From Paludibacteraceae bacterium (GTDB taxonomy: Bacteria > Bacteroidota > Bacteroidia > Bacteroidales > Paludibacteraceae), in the NCBI GenBank assembly GCA_017471285.1, contig JAFUUZ010000052.1, positions 1 through 59,719 on the forward strand: a DNA stretch of 59,719 bases, written 5' to 3'. Below are positions 14,831-23,733 of the stretch, piece after piece; the stretch's first letter is position 1, and each line of letters starts with the position of its first letter. The position numbers were made by a program, and so were the translations under genes. The notes below the pieces were generated by a model that saw only the letters and a program-made list of their open reading frames with translations, did not search any database and was not told the origin of the DNA.

Positions 14831-15652
14831 ATGAGTAATCAGTACCTGATACCATTGAAACGCACTGTCCCGATAATACTTATGTTGCTCTTGCCGCTTG
14901 CAGTGCATGCGGAGATAGTCGGTCCGGAGGTGTCCGAGGCGGATACGCTTCGTGTGGAGACATCGCGACGGGGTCACCTGACAAACTCGCTGGATGTGCT
15001 GAACGGTCAGACGGCGGGTGTGACGGTGGGTTCGAACACGAATCCGGAGGCGATGCTTTCGTCGGTCCGAGTGCGCGGCAACCACTCCTTGACCGGGGGT
15101 AACGAACCGCTTGTGATGATAGACGGCATGTCGTCCGATCTGCGGACGTTAGCTACTATTTTTCCGGGCGATATAGAAAGTTTCACTATACTGAAAGATG
15201 CCGCTCAGACGGCTCAGTACGGAGCCCGCGGTGCGGCGGGTGTGATCGAAGTGCGTACGCGCCGCGGGGCGGAAGGCAAGATCCATGTCTCGTACGCGGG
15301 TAATATAGGTTTCGCGCACGCGGATAAGTTCCTCAGGATGCTGAATGCGGACGAGTACCGCTCGTTGGCGGGCAGCCGCGGCATGGCGATCGCGGACGGC
15401 GGCAGTTCGACGGACTGGCAGCGGGCTATCATTCGCACCGGTCTGGTTCACAACCACCATCTGGCGATCGGTGGCGGAACGGAGAACAGCAGTTATCGCG
15501 GCGCGATCAGTTTCAGCCAGAACAACAGTATCGTCCGCGAGATGGGGACGCGCAATCTGACCGCCAAAGTGGATGTGACGCAACACATGTTGTCCAAACG
15601 GCTGACGTTCGATCTGGGTCTGTTCGGCGCGCTGGGACACAACCATACCTGA
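14831..15652 (+). CDS. SusC-like transporter, N-terminal part (frameshifted gene)
   Basis: A 273-residue piece with a signal peptide (TVPIILMLLLPLAVHA) and a TonB plug domain: SLDVLNGQTAGVTVGSN, VRVRGNHSLTGGNEPLVMIDGM and TAQYGARGAAGVIEVRTRRG. It continues into the first barrel strands and stops at TGA (15650-15652). The carboxypeptidase-regulatory-like domain found in most SusC proteins is absent, so the plug follows the signal peptide almost directly. The rest of the barrel is in the -1 frame from 15640 onward. The region 14.8-19.2 kb is visibly richer in G+C and uses more GCG/CGC codons than its neighbours. It could be a real pseudogene or a single-base error. Confidence 0.85.
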   Translation: MSNQYLIPLKRTVPIILMLLLPLAVHAEIVGPEVSEADTLRVETSRRGHLTNSLDVLNGQTAGVTVGSNTNPEAMLSSVRVRGNHSLTGGNEPLVMIDGMSSDLRTLATIFPGDIESFTILKDAAQTAQYGARGAAGVIEVRTRRGAEGKIHVSYAGNIGFAHADKFLRMLNADEYRSLAGSRGMAIADGGSSTDWQRAIIRTGLVHNHHLAIGGGTENSSYRGAISFSQNNSIVREMGTRNLTAKVDVTQHMLSKRLTFDLGLFGALGHNHT

Positions 15653-15657
15653 ACGAC

Positions 15658-17538
15658 GTGCAGAAGACGTTCTATTCGGCGGCGGCATTCAATCCCACTT
15701 TTCCTAATGAACGCAACGCTTCGGGCGGTTATAGCGGCTATGCGGACGCGAGTCAGATAAGCCATCCGATGGGTCTGCTGGATATACAGAAGCACAACGA
15801 GGCGATGTATTTCAATACGCACCTGCGGATCAAAGGCGATATTGGCTACGGTCTGACGGCAGCTATTTACGGCAGTTACAGTTACGATGCGGACGACGAG
15901 AGCCATTTCTATCCGACGTATATGGAGAGCACGGGCAAGGTCTATCGCGAGGCGGGCAAGAGCCATGTATGGCTGACGAACCTCGTGCTGCACTATGACC
16001 ATGACTGGGAGTCGGGACACCATATCGAGGCGGATGTGTTAGGCGAGTTGCAGGGCAAGCACTTGACGGGTTTCCACACGACGATCAACCGCTTGGCGTC
16101 CAATGCGTACGGGTACGACAATATATCCGTGGGTGCGTTGCGTCTTTGGGACGGCAGCGGCAGCAGTTATGAGCAGCAGCGGATGGCTTCCGTCATGGGA
16201 CGCGTCAGTTACACGGCTCTCGGTCGTTATACCTTCACGATCGCGGCTCGCGGCGACGCCAGTTCGGTGGCAGCCAAAGGGCATAAATGGGGTTTCTTCC
16301 CTTCCGCCAACATCGCTTGGAACATGAAGAACGAGTCGTGGCTACGGGACGAAGAATGGCTGACGCGGCTGAATATACGCGCCGGCTGGGGCCTGTCCGG
16401 TAACTTGGGAGGTATCGCGGCTTATCAGTCGCTGAGGCTGATGACGCCGACCGGTATCACGGAGTCGGAAGGTCTGCCGGATGTGATATTGGGTATCGCG
16501 CGGAACGAGAACCCGAACTTGACGTGGGAGAAGACGCAGACGGCGAACGTGGGCATGGAGTGGGGATTCTGGCATAACCGCGTGGTCCTCACCGCCGATT
16601 ATTACTACTCGTATATCTACGATATGCTGTATAACTACACGATGCCGGTTCCGCCGTTTATCTACGACAAGATGCTGGCGAACCTGGGCAAGATGCAGAA
16701 CCAGGGTGTGGAGATCGGTTTCGGTCTGGCGGCAGTCAAGACGCGGGACTGGGATCTGAATATCGGATTTAACCTGACGTGGCAGCAGAACAAGCTGCTT
16801 TCGCTGAACGGTTATTACGAGAACGAGTATCTGACCGCTCCGACTTATACGCCGATTGCGTCGGTCAACGGAGCGGGTCTGCACGGCGGCAACACGGATG
16901 TGGTGTACCAGATTCCGGGATATTCGCTGGGTGTGTTCTATCTGCCGCATTGCACGGGTCTGACGACGACCTCGACGGGCGAGCGGGTGTATGAGATTGA
17001 GGATTTGGACGGCGACGGTTTTGTGGACTTGTCGGACGGCAGCGGCGACCGGCGTGTGTGCGGTCAGGCGACGCCGAAAGTGCTGTTGGGCAGCAATATT
17101 TCCGTCCGGTACAAACAATTCGACCTTTCGATTCAATTGAACGGCGCTTTCGGGCACAAGATATACAACGGAACGGCGCTGAGTTATATGAATATGGGTT
17201 CGATGCCGTATTACAACGTGATGCAGGGCGCTGCGGAGCGCAATATAGACGACTTGACGGTGACGGACTACTGGCTGGAGCGCGGCGATTATCTCAATAT
17301 AGACTACTTGACATTGGGGTGGACTTACCAGCCGTCCGAGGCAGCCCGTCAGCGCAAGTATCAGCTTTCGGGGCTGCGGCTCTCTGTTTCGGTCAATAAT
17401 TTAGCGACAATAACAAGTTACTCGGGACTGACGCCGATTATCAACAGTACGGTGATCAACAATACCTTAGGAGTGGACGACAAACGTTCGTACCCGGTGA
17501 GCCGGACGTATAGTCTGTCGCTGCAAATACAGTTTTAG
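15658..17538 (+). CDS. SusC-like transporter, C-terminal barrel part (frameshifted gene)
   Basis: Continues the barrel of the preceding piece: YSAAAFNPTFPNE, GHKWGFFPSANIAWNMKNESW, RAGWGLSGNLGG, NPNLTWEKTQTANVGMEWG, ending SRTYSLSLQIQF. All are standard SusC barrel motifs. In-frame sequence extends upstream of the GTG at 15658 as QPYLND, which joins smoothly to the stop of the first piece after a one-base shift. Apart from that shift the gene is intact over 900 residues and is followed 2 nt later by a complete susD. Separate translation from the internal GTG would give a signal-less barrel and is unlikely to be useful. Confidence 0.85.
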   Translation: MQKTFYSAAAFNPTFPNERNASGGYSGYADASQISHPMGLLDIQKHNEAMYFNTHLRIKGDIGYGLTAAIYGSYSYDADDESHFYPTYMESTGKVYREAGKSHVWLTNLVLHYDHDWESGHHIEADVLGELQGKHLTGFHTTINRLASNAYGYDNISVGALRLWDGSGSSYEQQRMASVMGRVSYTALGRYTFTIAARGDASSVAAKGHKWGFFPSANIAWNMKNESWLRDEEWLTRLNIRAGWGLSGNLGGIAAYQSLRLMTPTGITESEGLPDVILGIARNENPNLTWEKTQTANVGMEWGFWHNRVVLTADYYYSYIYDMLYNYTMPVPPFIYDKMLANLGKMQNQGVEIGFGLAAVKTRDWDLNIGFNLTWQQNKLLSLNGYYENEYLTAPTYTPIASVNGAGLHGGNTDVVYQIPGYSLGVFYLPHCTGLTTTSTGERVYEIEDLDGDGFVDLSDGSGDRRVCGQATPKVLLGSNISVRYKQFDLSIQLNGAFGHKIYNGTALSYMNMGSMPYYNVMQGAAERNIDDLTVTDYWLERGDYLNIDYLTLGWTYQPSEAARQRKYQLSGLRLSVSVNNLATITSYSGLTPIINSTVINNTLGVDDKRSYPVSRTYSLSLQIQF

Positions 17539-17540
17539 CC

Positions 17541-19181
17541 ATGAGACCGACATATCGACATATCGAGTTACCGAGATTCCGAAGATTCTTATTTATGCTG
17601 CCGGTGGTGGTTCTGATGAGTGCGTGCGGTTTTCTGGATGAGGATCCCCATTCGGGTCAACCGCTGGAGAACGTGATCACATCTGCGTCGGCGTTGTACC
17701 AGCAGGCGGTTCTGTCGCTGTATAGCCATATAGGCGGCAGCACGGACGGTTACGGGCTGCAGGGAACGTATCGCGGCGTGTATGATCTGCAGACTTTTGC
17801 GTCCAACGAAGCGATCATTCCTGTGCGCGGCGGCGACTGGTGGGACGGCGGTCTGTGGGTGGATCTGCACGAGCATACATGGACGGTTGACAACGAATGC
17901 TGCGAGAACTCATGGCGGTATCTGTTCCAACTCGTGGGGCTGTGCAACTATTCGCTTTCGCTTCTGGACGAATACGGATATCTCTTGACCCAGGATCAGT
18001 CGATGAGTTATAACGCCGAGGTGCGTGCTGTGCGCGCGATGGCGTATATGTACCTGCTGGACCTGTTCGGGCGCGTGCCTATAGTGACCAAAATAACCAT
18101 GCCCGTGCATGATATCTACCAGTCCGAACGGAGCGAAGTGTTTGATTTCGCATGGGATGAGATGCAGTTTGCGTTGCTCTATCTGCCGGACGAGCGCAGC
18201 AACAGCCGCGACGGAGACTACGGTCGTGTGACCAAGCCGGTGGTGCATTTTATGCTGATGAAAATGGCGCTCAATGCGGAGGTCTGGCGCGATGACGATT
18301 GGACGGACGAGGTGCGACTGGACGGCAAGACCATCCAACTGCCCTGTGGCGAGGCGGGAGAGAAAAACGCGTGGGAGGCAGTCAATTTCTATGGTCAGCA
18401 GATACTCAGTTCCCAAGCCGGATATGTGCTCTGCGAGAGCCAGTTGAACTGTTTCTCGACGTACAACGAAGACGCGACGGAGAATATTTTCACCATTCCG
18501 ATGGATCCGAATGTGTATCGGAATAGGTTCAAGAACCTGTTCCGCAGTCTCCATTACCAGCACGCCGCGGCGATGGGTTACGGCGGCGAGAACGGTTCTT
18601 GTGCAACCCAGGAGACGCTGGATGTGTTCGGTTACGGCACGAACCATCCGGACTGCCGTTTCTCGACTACTTTCTTCTCCGGCATCGTCCATGTGCGGGG
18701 AGTACCGTTGGTTCTTTCCTCCGGCGATACGCTGGTTTATTATCCCCGCGAGGTACAGATGAACCTGACCGGTAGTCCGTATGTGGCGACGGCAGGCGCG
18801 CGAATGAGTAAGTATGCCCACGATCCCGGAACGATCTTCGACGGCCAGTTGCGCAACAGCGATATAGTCCTTTTCCGTCTGGCGGACGTCTATCTGATGA
18901 TGGCAGAGGCGAAGGTGCGCAACGGCGAAGACGGACAGACTGAGTTTGAGTTGGTCCGTCTGCGCGAAGCGCTGGCGCTTAACCAGACGATCGAACCCCG
19001 CGATGCGACACTCGAAAATATCTATTACGAGCGGTGGATCGAACTGATGTGGGAAGGCTGGCATCGGCAGGATCAGATCCGCTTTGGCAAATTCGACTTA
19101 GATCCCGGTCTCTCTGTTTTCCCGATCCCTCAAACGGCGCTGCAGACCAACGGAAACCTGACGCAGAACAAAGGCTACTGA
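17541..19181 (+). CDS. SusD/RagB-family lipoprotein of the second pair
   Basis: A 546-residue surface lipoprotein. The lipobox LMSAC follows a hydrophobic stretch after an unusually basic N-terminus (MRPTYRHIELPRFRRFLF). Codons 3-14 of that N-terminus are encoded by an ATATCGACATATCGAG repeat (17547-17585). The mature start GFLDEDPHSG, the helix LVGLCNYSLSLLDEYG, RAVRAMAYMYLLDLFGRVPIV and LFRLADVYLMMAEAKVRNG are SusD hallmarks, as is ERWIELMWEGWHRQDQIRFG. It partners the frameshifted SusC. No enzymes are linked, so the ligand is unknown. Confidence 0.94.
   Translation: MRPTYRHIELPRFRRFLFMLPVVVLMSACGFLDEDPHSGQPLENVITSASALYQQAVLSLYSHIGGSTDGYGLQGTYRGVYDLQTFASNEAIIPVRGGDWWDGGLWVDLHEHTWTVDNECCENSWRYLFQLVGLCNYSLSLLDEYGYLLTQDQSMSYNAEVRAVRAMAYMYLLDLFGRVPIVTKITMPVHDIYQSERSEVFDFAWDEMQFALLYLPDERSNSRDGDYGRVTKPVVHFMLMKMALNAEVWRDDDWTDEVRLDGKTIQLPCGEAGEKNAWEAVNFYGQQILSSQAGYVLCESQLNCFSTYNEDATENIFTIPMDPNVYRNRFKNLFRSLHYQHAAAMGYGGENGSCATQETLDVFGYGTNHPDCRFSTTFFSGIVHVRGVPLVLSSGDTLVYYPREVQMNLTGSPYVATAGARMSKYAHDPGTIFDGQLRNSDIVLFRLADVYLMMAEAKVRNGEDGQTEFELVRLREALALNQTIEPRDATLENIYYERWIELMWEGWHRQDQIRFGKFDLDPGLSVFPIPQTALQTNGNLTQNKGY
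17547..17585. repeat. ATATCGAC-type tandem repeat in the susD start region
   Basis: CGACATATCGACATATCGAG, then degenerate units. A related block (GGTATATCGGCATATCGATATATCGGAA) lies at 19235-19271 in the htpG leader. Confidence 0.65.
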
Positions 19182-19185
19182 TCGT

Positions 19186-19226
19186 CTGCCAAAATGGCAG
19201 AATATACCCCTTGGCACAAGATTTGT
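19186..19226 (+). promoter_or_regulatory. Sigma-54-type promoter with adjacent inverted repeat, upstream of htpG
   Basis: TTGGCAC (19211-19217), five bases, then TTGT (19223-19226) is close to the -24/-12 consensus TGGCAC-N5-TTGC. A perfect inverted repeat CTGCCAAAATGGCAG (19186-19200) sits 11 nt upstream and could bind an activator. No TAnnTTTG/TTTG pair at normal spacing is seen in this gap. Control of htpG by RpoN is inferred. Confidence 0.55.
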
Positions 19227-19234
19227 CTTTAAAG

Positions 19235-19271
19235 TACCGGTATATCGGCATATCGATATATCGGAATATAG
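19235..19271. repeat. ATATCGGCATATCGA tandem repeat in the htpG leader
   Basis: Four imperfect units of about 8 nt (TATATCGG/CATATCGA). It is the same unit as the block at 17547-17585, 1.7 kb upstream. Confidence 0.65.
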
Positions 19272-19296
19272 TAATTAAATTCAAATCAATCATATT

Positions 19297-21240
19297 ATGA
19301 GCAAAGGTAATATTGGGGTAACATCAGACAATATCTTCCCCGTCATTAAGAAATTTTTGTATTCGGACCATGAGATTTTTCTCCGCGAGTTGATCTCCAA
19401 TGCGGTTGATGCGACTCAGAAACTGAAGACCCTGTCTTCGGTTGGTGAAGTGAAGGGCGATTTAGGCGACTTACGCGTGCGCGTGATTATCAATAAGGAG
19501 AAGAAGACGCTGACCGTGTCCGATCACGGAATAGGCATGACAGCCGAGGAGGTTGACAAATACATCAACCAGATCGCGTTCTCGGGTGCCGAGGAATTCG
19601 TCAATAAATACAAAGACCGCACGGAGGCTATCATCGGTCATTTCGGACTCGGTTTCTATTCCGCCTTCATGGTCAGCAAAAAAGTAGAGATTTTCTCGCT
19701 GAGTTACCAGGAGGACGCCAAAGCGGTTCATTGGAGCTGCGAAGGGGATCCTGAATATACGATGGAGGAAACTATCAAGGCCGAGCGCGGAACGGATGTC
19801 GTTCTCCATATTGATGACGAGTTCAGCCAGTATTTAGAGGACGCCACGATCGAAGGACTGCTGCGCAAATACTGCAAATTCCTGCCGGTAGAGATTGCTT
19901 TCGGCAAGAAGAAAGAGTGGAAGGACGGCAAGGAGGTAGAACTGGACGAAGAGAATATCATCAATGATATCAATCCAGCCTGGACCCGTAAGCCGGCAGA
20001 TCTGACAGATGAGGATTACGACAAGTTCTATCACGAACTCTATCCCACGCAAATGGAGGAACCGCTCTTCCATATTCATCTGAATGTGGACTATCCGTTC
20101 AACCTGACCGGAATCCTCTATTTCCCGAAGATAAAGAGCAATCTGGATGTACACCGCAATAAGATCCAACTCTATTGCAACCAGGTGTATGTGACGGACG
20201 AAGTAGAGAACATCGTTCCTGAGTATCTGACGCTGCTTCACGGCGTGATCGACAGTCCGGATATCCCGCTGAATGTCAGCCGTAGTTATCTGCAGAGCGA
20301 CAATAATGTCAAGAAGATCAGCGGCTATATCACCAAGAAAGTAGCGGACAAACTGGCAGAGTTATACAAAGCGGACAAAGAAGAGTTCGCCAAGAAATGG
20401 GATGATATCAAGATGTTCATCCAGTTCGGCATGCTGACCGACGAGAAGTTCTACGAGAAAGCGAAGGATTTTGCATTGCTGAAGAACCTCGACGGTAAAT
20501 ATGCAACCCTTGAGGAATACAAAGAGCAGGTCAAAGAAGCCCAGACGGACAAGGACGGCAATCTGGTATTGCTCTATACCAACGATCCGGATGCACACTA
20601 TACGTTTATCGAACGCGCAAAGGCAAAAGGCTACGATGTGCTGTTGATGGATGGCGAGTTGGATGTTCACACCATGAGTCAGGCCGAACAAAAGAATGAG
20701 AAACTGCGTTTCGTGCGAATCGACAGCGATACGATAGAGAACCTCATCCGCAAGGACGAAAATGCCAAAGACGACTATAGCGATGAGCAGCGCGAGGGTC
20801 TGCGCAAGGCATTTGAGGCGTTTATCCCGAAAGCGGAGAAACTGAATTACTACGTAACCTGCGAACCTGCGGCGGCGGATGCACTGCCTGTATTCTTGAC
20901 GCAGAACGAGTTCATGCGCCGTATGAAAGAGATGTCCGCCCATCAGCAAGGCATGTCGTTCTATGGTCAGATGCCTGATCAATATAACCTTGTGGTCAAT
21001 ACGGCTCACCCTTTGATACAGGAGTTAGCGGCTAAGATGACGAGCGAGCAAGTGAGCGAGGAGGTAGAGAAGAAGGAAGGAGAGGAAACCAAGAAAGAGA
21101 CAGTGATAAAGACTGTTTATTCCTTGGCGAACGAGGACGAGCGTCTGAAACAACTGATCGACATCGCGCTTCTGGCTTCCGGTCAACTGAAAGGCGAAGC
21201 ACTTGCCAAGTTTGTGAACAGATCCGTCGAACTGCTCTAA
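19297..21240 (+). CDS. htpG: Molecular chaperone HtpG (Hsp90)
   Basis: A 647-residue ATP-dependent cytosolic chaperone. The GHKL ATPase motifs are present: ELISNAVDA (31-39), DHGIGM (76-81) and GHFGLGFYSAF (114-124). The middle domain has NLTGILYFPK and NVSRSYLQ. A Lys/Glu-rich insert (about EVEKKEGEETKKE) lies near the C-terminal dimerisation segment. The eukaryotic charged linker is absent, as in other bacteria. It is monocistronic between a sigma-54-like promoter and a strong terminator, which fits stress-inducible expression. Confidence 0.98.
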   Translation: MSKGNIGVTSDNIFPVIKKFLYSDHEIFLRELISNAVDATQKLKTLSSVGEVKGDLGDLRVRVIINKEKKTLTVSDHGIGMTAEEVDKYINQIAFSGAEEFVNKYKDRTEAIIGHFGLGFYSAFMVSKKVEIFSLSYQEDAKAVHWSCEGDPEYTMEETIKAERGTDVVLHIDDEFSQYLEDATIEGLLRKYCKFLPVEIAFGKKKEWKDGKEVELDEENIINDINPAWTRKPADLTDEDYDKFYHELYPTQMEEPLFHIHLNVDYPFNLTGILYFPKIKSNLDVHRNKIQLYCNQVYVTDEVENIVPEYLTLLHGVIDSPDIPLNVSRSYLQSDNNVKKISGYITKKVADKLAELYKADKEEFAKKWDDIKMFIQFGMLTDEKFYEKAKDFALLKNLDGKYATLEEYKEQVKEAQTDKDGNLVLLYTNDPDAHYTFIERAKAKGYDVLLMDGELDVHTMSQAEQKNEKLRFVRIDSDTIENLIRKDENAKDDYSDEQREGLRKAFEAFIPKAEKLNYYVTCEPAAADALPVFLTQNEFMRRMKEMSAHQQGMSFYGQMPDQYNLVVNTAHPLIQELAAKMTSEQVSEEVEKKEGEETKKETVIKTVYSLANEDERLKQLIDIALLASGQLKGEALAKFVNRSVELL

Positions 21241-21242
21241 TA

Positions 21243-21272
21243 AAAATGGCTGCCGGGTGGCAGCCATTTTTT
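21243..21272. terminator. Bidirectional terminator between htpG and clpP
   Basis: AAAATGGCTGCC, GGGT loop, GGCAGCCATTTTTT: a 12-bp stem with A and T runs on both sides. It serves htpG (+) and clpP (-). Confidence 0.9.
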
Positions 21273-21293
21273 GTTTTCGGGATACTAATAGAA

Positions 21294-21905
21294 TTAGTCT
21301 TTTCTTTCGACGATTTCATCGAGGAAGCCCATTTGGATCGCTTCGTCTGCTTTCATCCAGTTGTCGCGGTCGCAAAGTTGCTCGATTTCTTCTAAGGACT
21401 TGCCGCTGTTCTCCGCTAGCACTTTGTACAAGTCCAGTTTCAGGTTCTCCATCTCTTTGAGATGGATAGCTTGATCCTTGAATGTCGAGTAGCCGATACC
21501 GGAACTGGGCTGATGGATCATGAATCGTGAGTAGGGCAGGGCGGTACGATGACCTTTCTCTCCGCTCGATGCGATCACGGCACCCATAGAGGCAGCCAGA
21601 CCCAAAACGGTTGTATAAACCGGCGACTTGATAAATTTCATCACGGAGATCAACTCCAGCCCCGAATAGCATTCTCCGCCACCGGAATTGATATACAGGT
21701 GAATCGGATCATGGTTGAGGGAATCAAGGAATAACAATTGGGCAACGAGTGTGTCCATCGTGTCACCTACTACCTCTCCGCTGAGGAAGAGGATACGATC
21801 CATCATCAAGCGACTGAATACATCCAACTGGGTAATGTTCAGTTGGCGTTCTTCGATGATATACGGATTAAAAAGTCTATCTTTCGGATTTTCTATTTCT
21901 TTCAT
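21294..21905 (-). CDS. clpP: ATP-dependent Clp protease proteolytic subunit ClpP
   Basis: A 203-residue serine peptidase that forms the proteolytic double ring. Catalytic Ser106 is in LGLAASMGAVIAS and His131 in MIHQPSSG; the Asp lies in CDRDNWM. INSGGGE (72-78) gives the oxyanion region. It has no propeptide of note and is not next to clpX or tig, the usual Bacteroidales location. It is instead 23 nt downstream of the kinase-AAA+ fusion. It could be the only ClpP or a second paralogue; the window cannot tell. Co-transcription with an AAA+ protein raises the possibility of a dedicated partner, but no IGF-type ClpP-docking loop is evident in that protein. Confidence 0.95.
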   Translation of the reverse strand: MKEIENPKDRLFNPYIIEERQLNITQLDVFSRLMMDRILFLSGEVVGDTMDTLVAQLLFLDSLNHDPIHLYINSGGGECYSGLELISVMKFIKSPVYTTVLGLAASMGAVIASSGEKGHRTALPYSRFMIHQPSSGIGYSTFKDQAIHLKEMENLKLDLYKVLAENSGKSLEEIEQLCDRDNWMKADEAIQMGFLDEIVERKD

Positions 21906-21928
21906 AATCTTTTTTTACTTTCAATATT

Positions 21929-23728
21929 TTACAATCCTTGCACAATAGCGCGGCGTTGTACGCCATTCATTTTATTTTGAATCTGCGAATATTCGTCAAT
22001 CACTTCCTTCTGTAGCGAAGGTTTGATATTATTCAGCGAAGTACACATCAGTTCATGGCTGATGGGCTTTCGCGTGAAGGCGGCAGTCATGGCTGCATCA
22101 TTGACGATAAAGGCGATATCCGAAGCGATATACCCTTCTGTTTTAGCCGCATATTCATCTATATTGATATCCTCCGAAGTAGGACGTTTGGCCAGATACA
22201 TCTTGAACATCTCTGTGCGTGCATCCAGATCGGGCAGCGGCACAAAGACCTGTTTGTCGATACGTCCTGTACGCAGGATCGCAGGGTCGATCTTGTCCGG
22301 TCGGTTGCTGGTTGCAATGATGAAGATACCTTTCTTTGCGCAGTTGTTCATTTGCGCAAGGAACTCATTCACTTCCCCTGACTGATACTCGCTACCATGT
22401 GCTCCACGTACAGGAACCAAGGCATCAAACTCATCGAAGCAAATGACGATAGGACTGTTTTTCTCCGCTTTGGCAAAGAGTTTCTGTATCTTTGCTTCCG
22501 TTCCATGCACCAGGCTGCTGCCAATATCGGACGATTTGACCAGCATGAAATTGAAATTGGTTTCTTCCGCAAATTTCTCCGCGAAGAAGGTCTTTCCGCA
22601 CCCCGGAGGACCGTACAACAACATGCCGTTCGGAGGTGTGATTCGGTATTGCTCCGCCAGTTCTTTGTTTTGGATCATGAAAATTACTTTCTGCGTCAGA
22701 TAGTCTTTCAATTCCTGCATTCCGGCAATGTCCGCAAATCCGTTTCCTCCACCTTTTCTAATCTCTATAGGCAGATCGTCATCTCCGTCCGCTGATCCTT
22801 CGCGCTTGCCGCCGTCGCCCATCGAACTACTGCCGGCGTCGGTGCGTTTGCCGCCTTGCCCTCCTTCTGCCGGCTGTTTGTCGTCCACGATGGCAAGGAT
22901 GTCATTGACATTCTTGAACCGGTCGGAAGACTTGAGAGCCAGCCCTTCGCTCAGAATAGCTTTCACTTTGGCGCTCCAGCTCTCCGGCATCTCCAGTGGA
23001 TGCGTTTGGCGGAACTGCCACATCGCCTTGAACCGCTCTTTGTAGTCGCCTTCGCTCGCAACGTCCAGTTGCCAAGGAGCCACGCCTGTCAGCATCGCAT
23101 AGAGCACCGCGCAGGCGGAGAAAATATCCGTCTGCTGGTCGAAGATGCCGACCATGGTCTCTTTGGCGTGGTAGAGCACGTCCAGATCGTTGGTGTCGAA
23201 CTCGGCTATGCCGGCGCAAGGAGTGCTGGTATGTCCGAGGTCAATGATTACGGCTTCTCCATCCATGGCATCGTTTAAAACGATATTCGCCGGTGTGATA
23301 TCATTATGGCATATCGGCGTAGCCTGAGCATGCATGTACTGCAAGCCGGCGAGTATGGCACGGAAGGTCCGCAGAGCCTCCTCCTCGCTCATCGTTCCTT
23401 GAGTATGCAGTCTGTCCGCCAATACCACACCTGCAAAATAGTCCGTCAGGTAGTATTGGTAAGAACCGCTTTCTTTGTCCACTGCCCCATCGTTGACATA
23501 ACTGACGATATTCCGATGCTTCAGTTGGCGGCAGTATTCAATTTCCCGTACACACTTCGTATCCGGGTTCATTAATTTTGCCGGAAGGTTGTTGAGAATG
23601 AACAGTTTGAGGAAGAAAGGCCGGCTATCGCTATCCACCACACGATAAGTCTCCGTGTAGTGGTTGGCTTTTATTAGGCTTTGGACGGTATAACCGCCAA
23701 TTTTATCCGATTGTGAAAGTGCTGCCAT
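21929..23728 (-). CDS. Protein kinase-like domain fused to a Cdc48/FtsH-type AAA+ ATPase
   Basis: A 599-residue two-domain protein. Residues about 10-280 are a Ser/Thr kinase fold: Lys41 (FFLKLF), catalytic loop HNDITPANI (141-149), the metal-binding triplet as DLG (163-165, normally DFG), and a degenerate glycine loop. A Gly/Ser/Asp-rich linker (285-325) follows. Then an AAA+ module has Walker A GPPGCGKT (373-380), Walker B ICFDEFD (429-435), sensor 1 ATSN and the RTGRID arginine finger (486-491). There is no signal peptide or membrane segment. It lies 5 nt after a YbjN-like gene and 23 nt before clpP, all minus strand. Autophosphorylation or substrate phosphorylation coupled to ATP-driven remodelling is inferred from the domains; no substrate can be named. 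Confidence 0.9.
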   Translation of the reverse strand: MAALSQSDKIGGYTVQSLIKANHYTETYRVVDSDSRPFFLKLFILNNLPAKLMNPDTKCVREIEYCRQLKHRNIVSYVNDGAVDKESGSYQYYLTDYFAGVVLADRLHTQGTMSEEEALRTFRAILAGLQYMHAQATPICHNDITPANIVLNDAMDGEAVIIDLGHTSTPCAGIAEFDTNDLDVLYHAKETMVGIFDQQTDIFSACAVLYAMLTGVAPWQLDVASEGDYKERFKAMWQFRQTHPLEMPESWSAKVKAILSEGLALKSSDRFKNVNDILAIVDDKQPAEGGQGGKRTDAGSSSMGDGGKREGSADGDDDLPIEIRKGGGNGFADIAGMQELKDYLTQKVIFMIQNKELAEQYRITPPNGMLLYGPPGCGKTFFAEKFAEETNFNFMLVKSSDIGSSLVHGTEAKIQKLFAKAEKNSPIVICFDEFDALVPVRGAHGSEYQSGEVNEFLAQMNNCAKKGIFIIATSNRPDKIDPAILRTGRIDKQVFVPLPDLDARTEMFKMYLAKRPTSEDINIDEYAAKTEGYIASDIAFIVNDAAMTAAFTRKPISHELMCTSLNNIKPSLQKEVIDEYSQIQNKMNGVQRRAIVQGL

Positions 23729-23733
23729 AGTTA

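Noticed and set aside
15630..15665. Programmed -1 frameshift in susC
   Set aside because: No slippery heptamer or downstream pseudoknot is visible near 15650. A mutation or sequence error is more likely.
16342..17157. Minus-strand open frame (271 codons) opposite the susC barrel
   Set aside because: Antisense shadow of the coding frame, rich in Arg/His/Gln, without any recognisable motif.
17910..19064. Long minus-strand open frame (384 codons) opposite susD
   Set aside because: It is antisense to a clear SusD gene in a G+C-rich block where stops are rare. The composition (His, Arg, Val, Gln-rich) has no domain motif, and there is no start region.
21294..23728. ClpP docking by the kinase-AAA+ protein as an established unfoldase-protease pair
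   Set aside because: No IGF/LGF-type docking loop is seen in the AAA+ domain. The link rests on gene order only, so it is reported as a hypothesis and not as a function.
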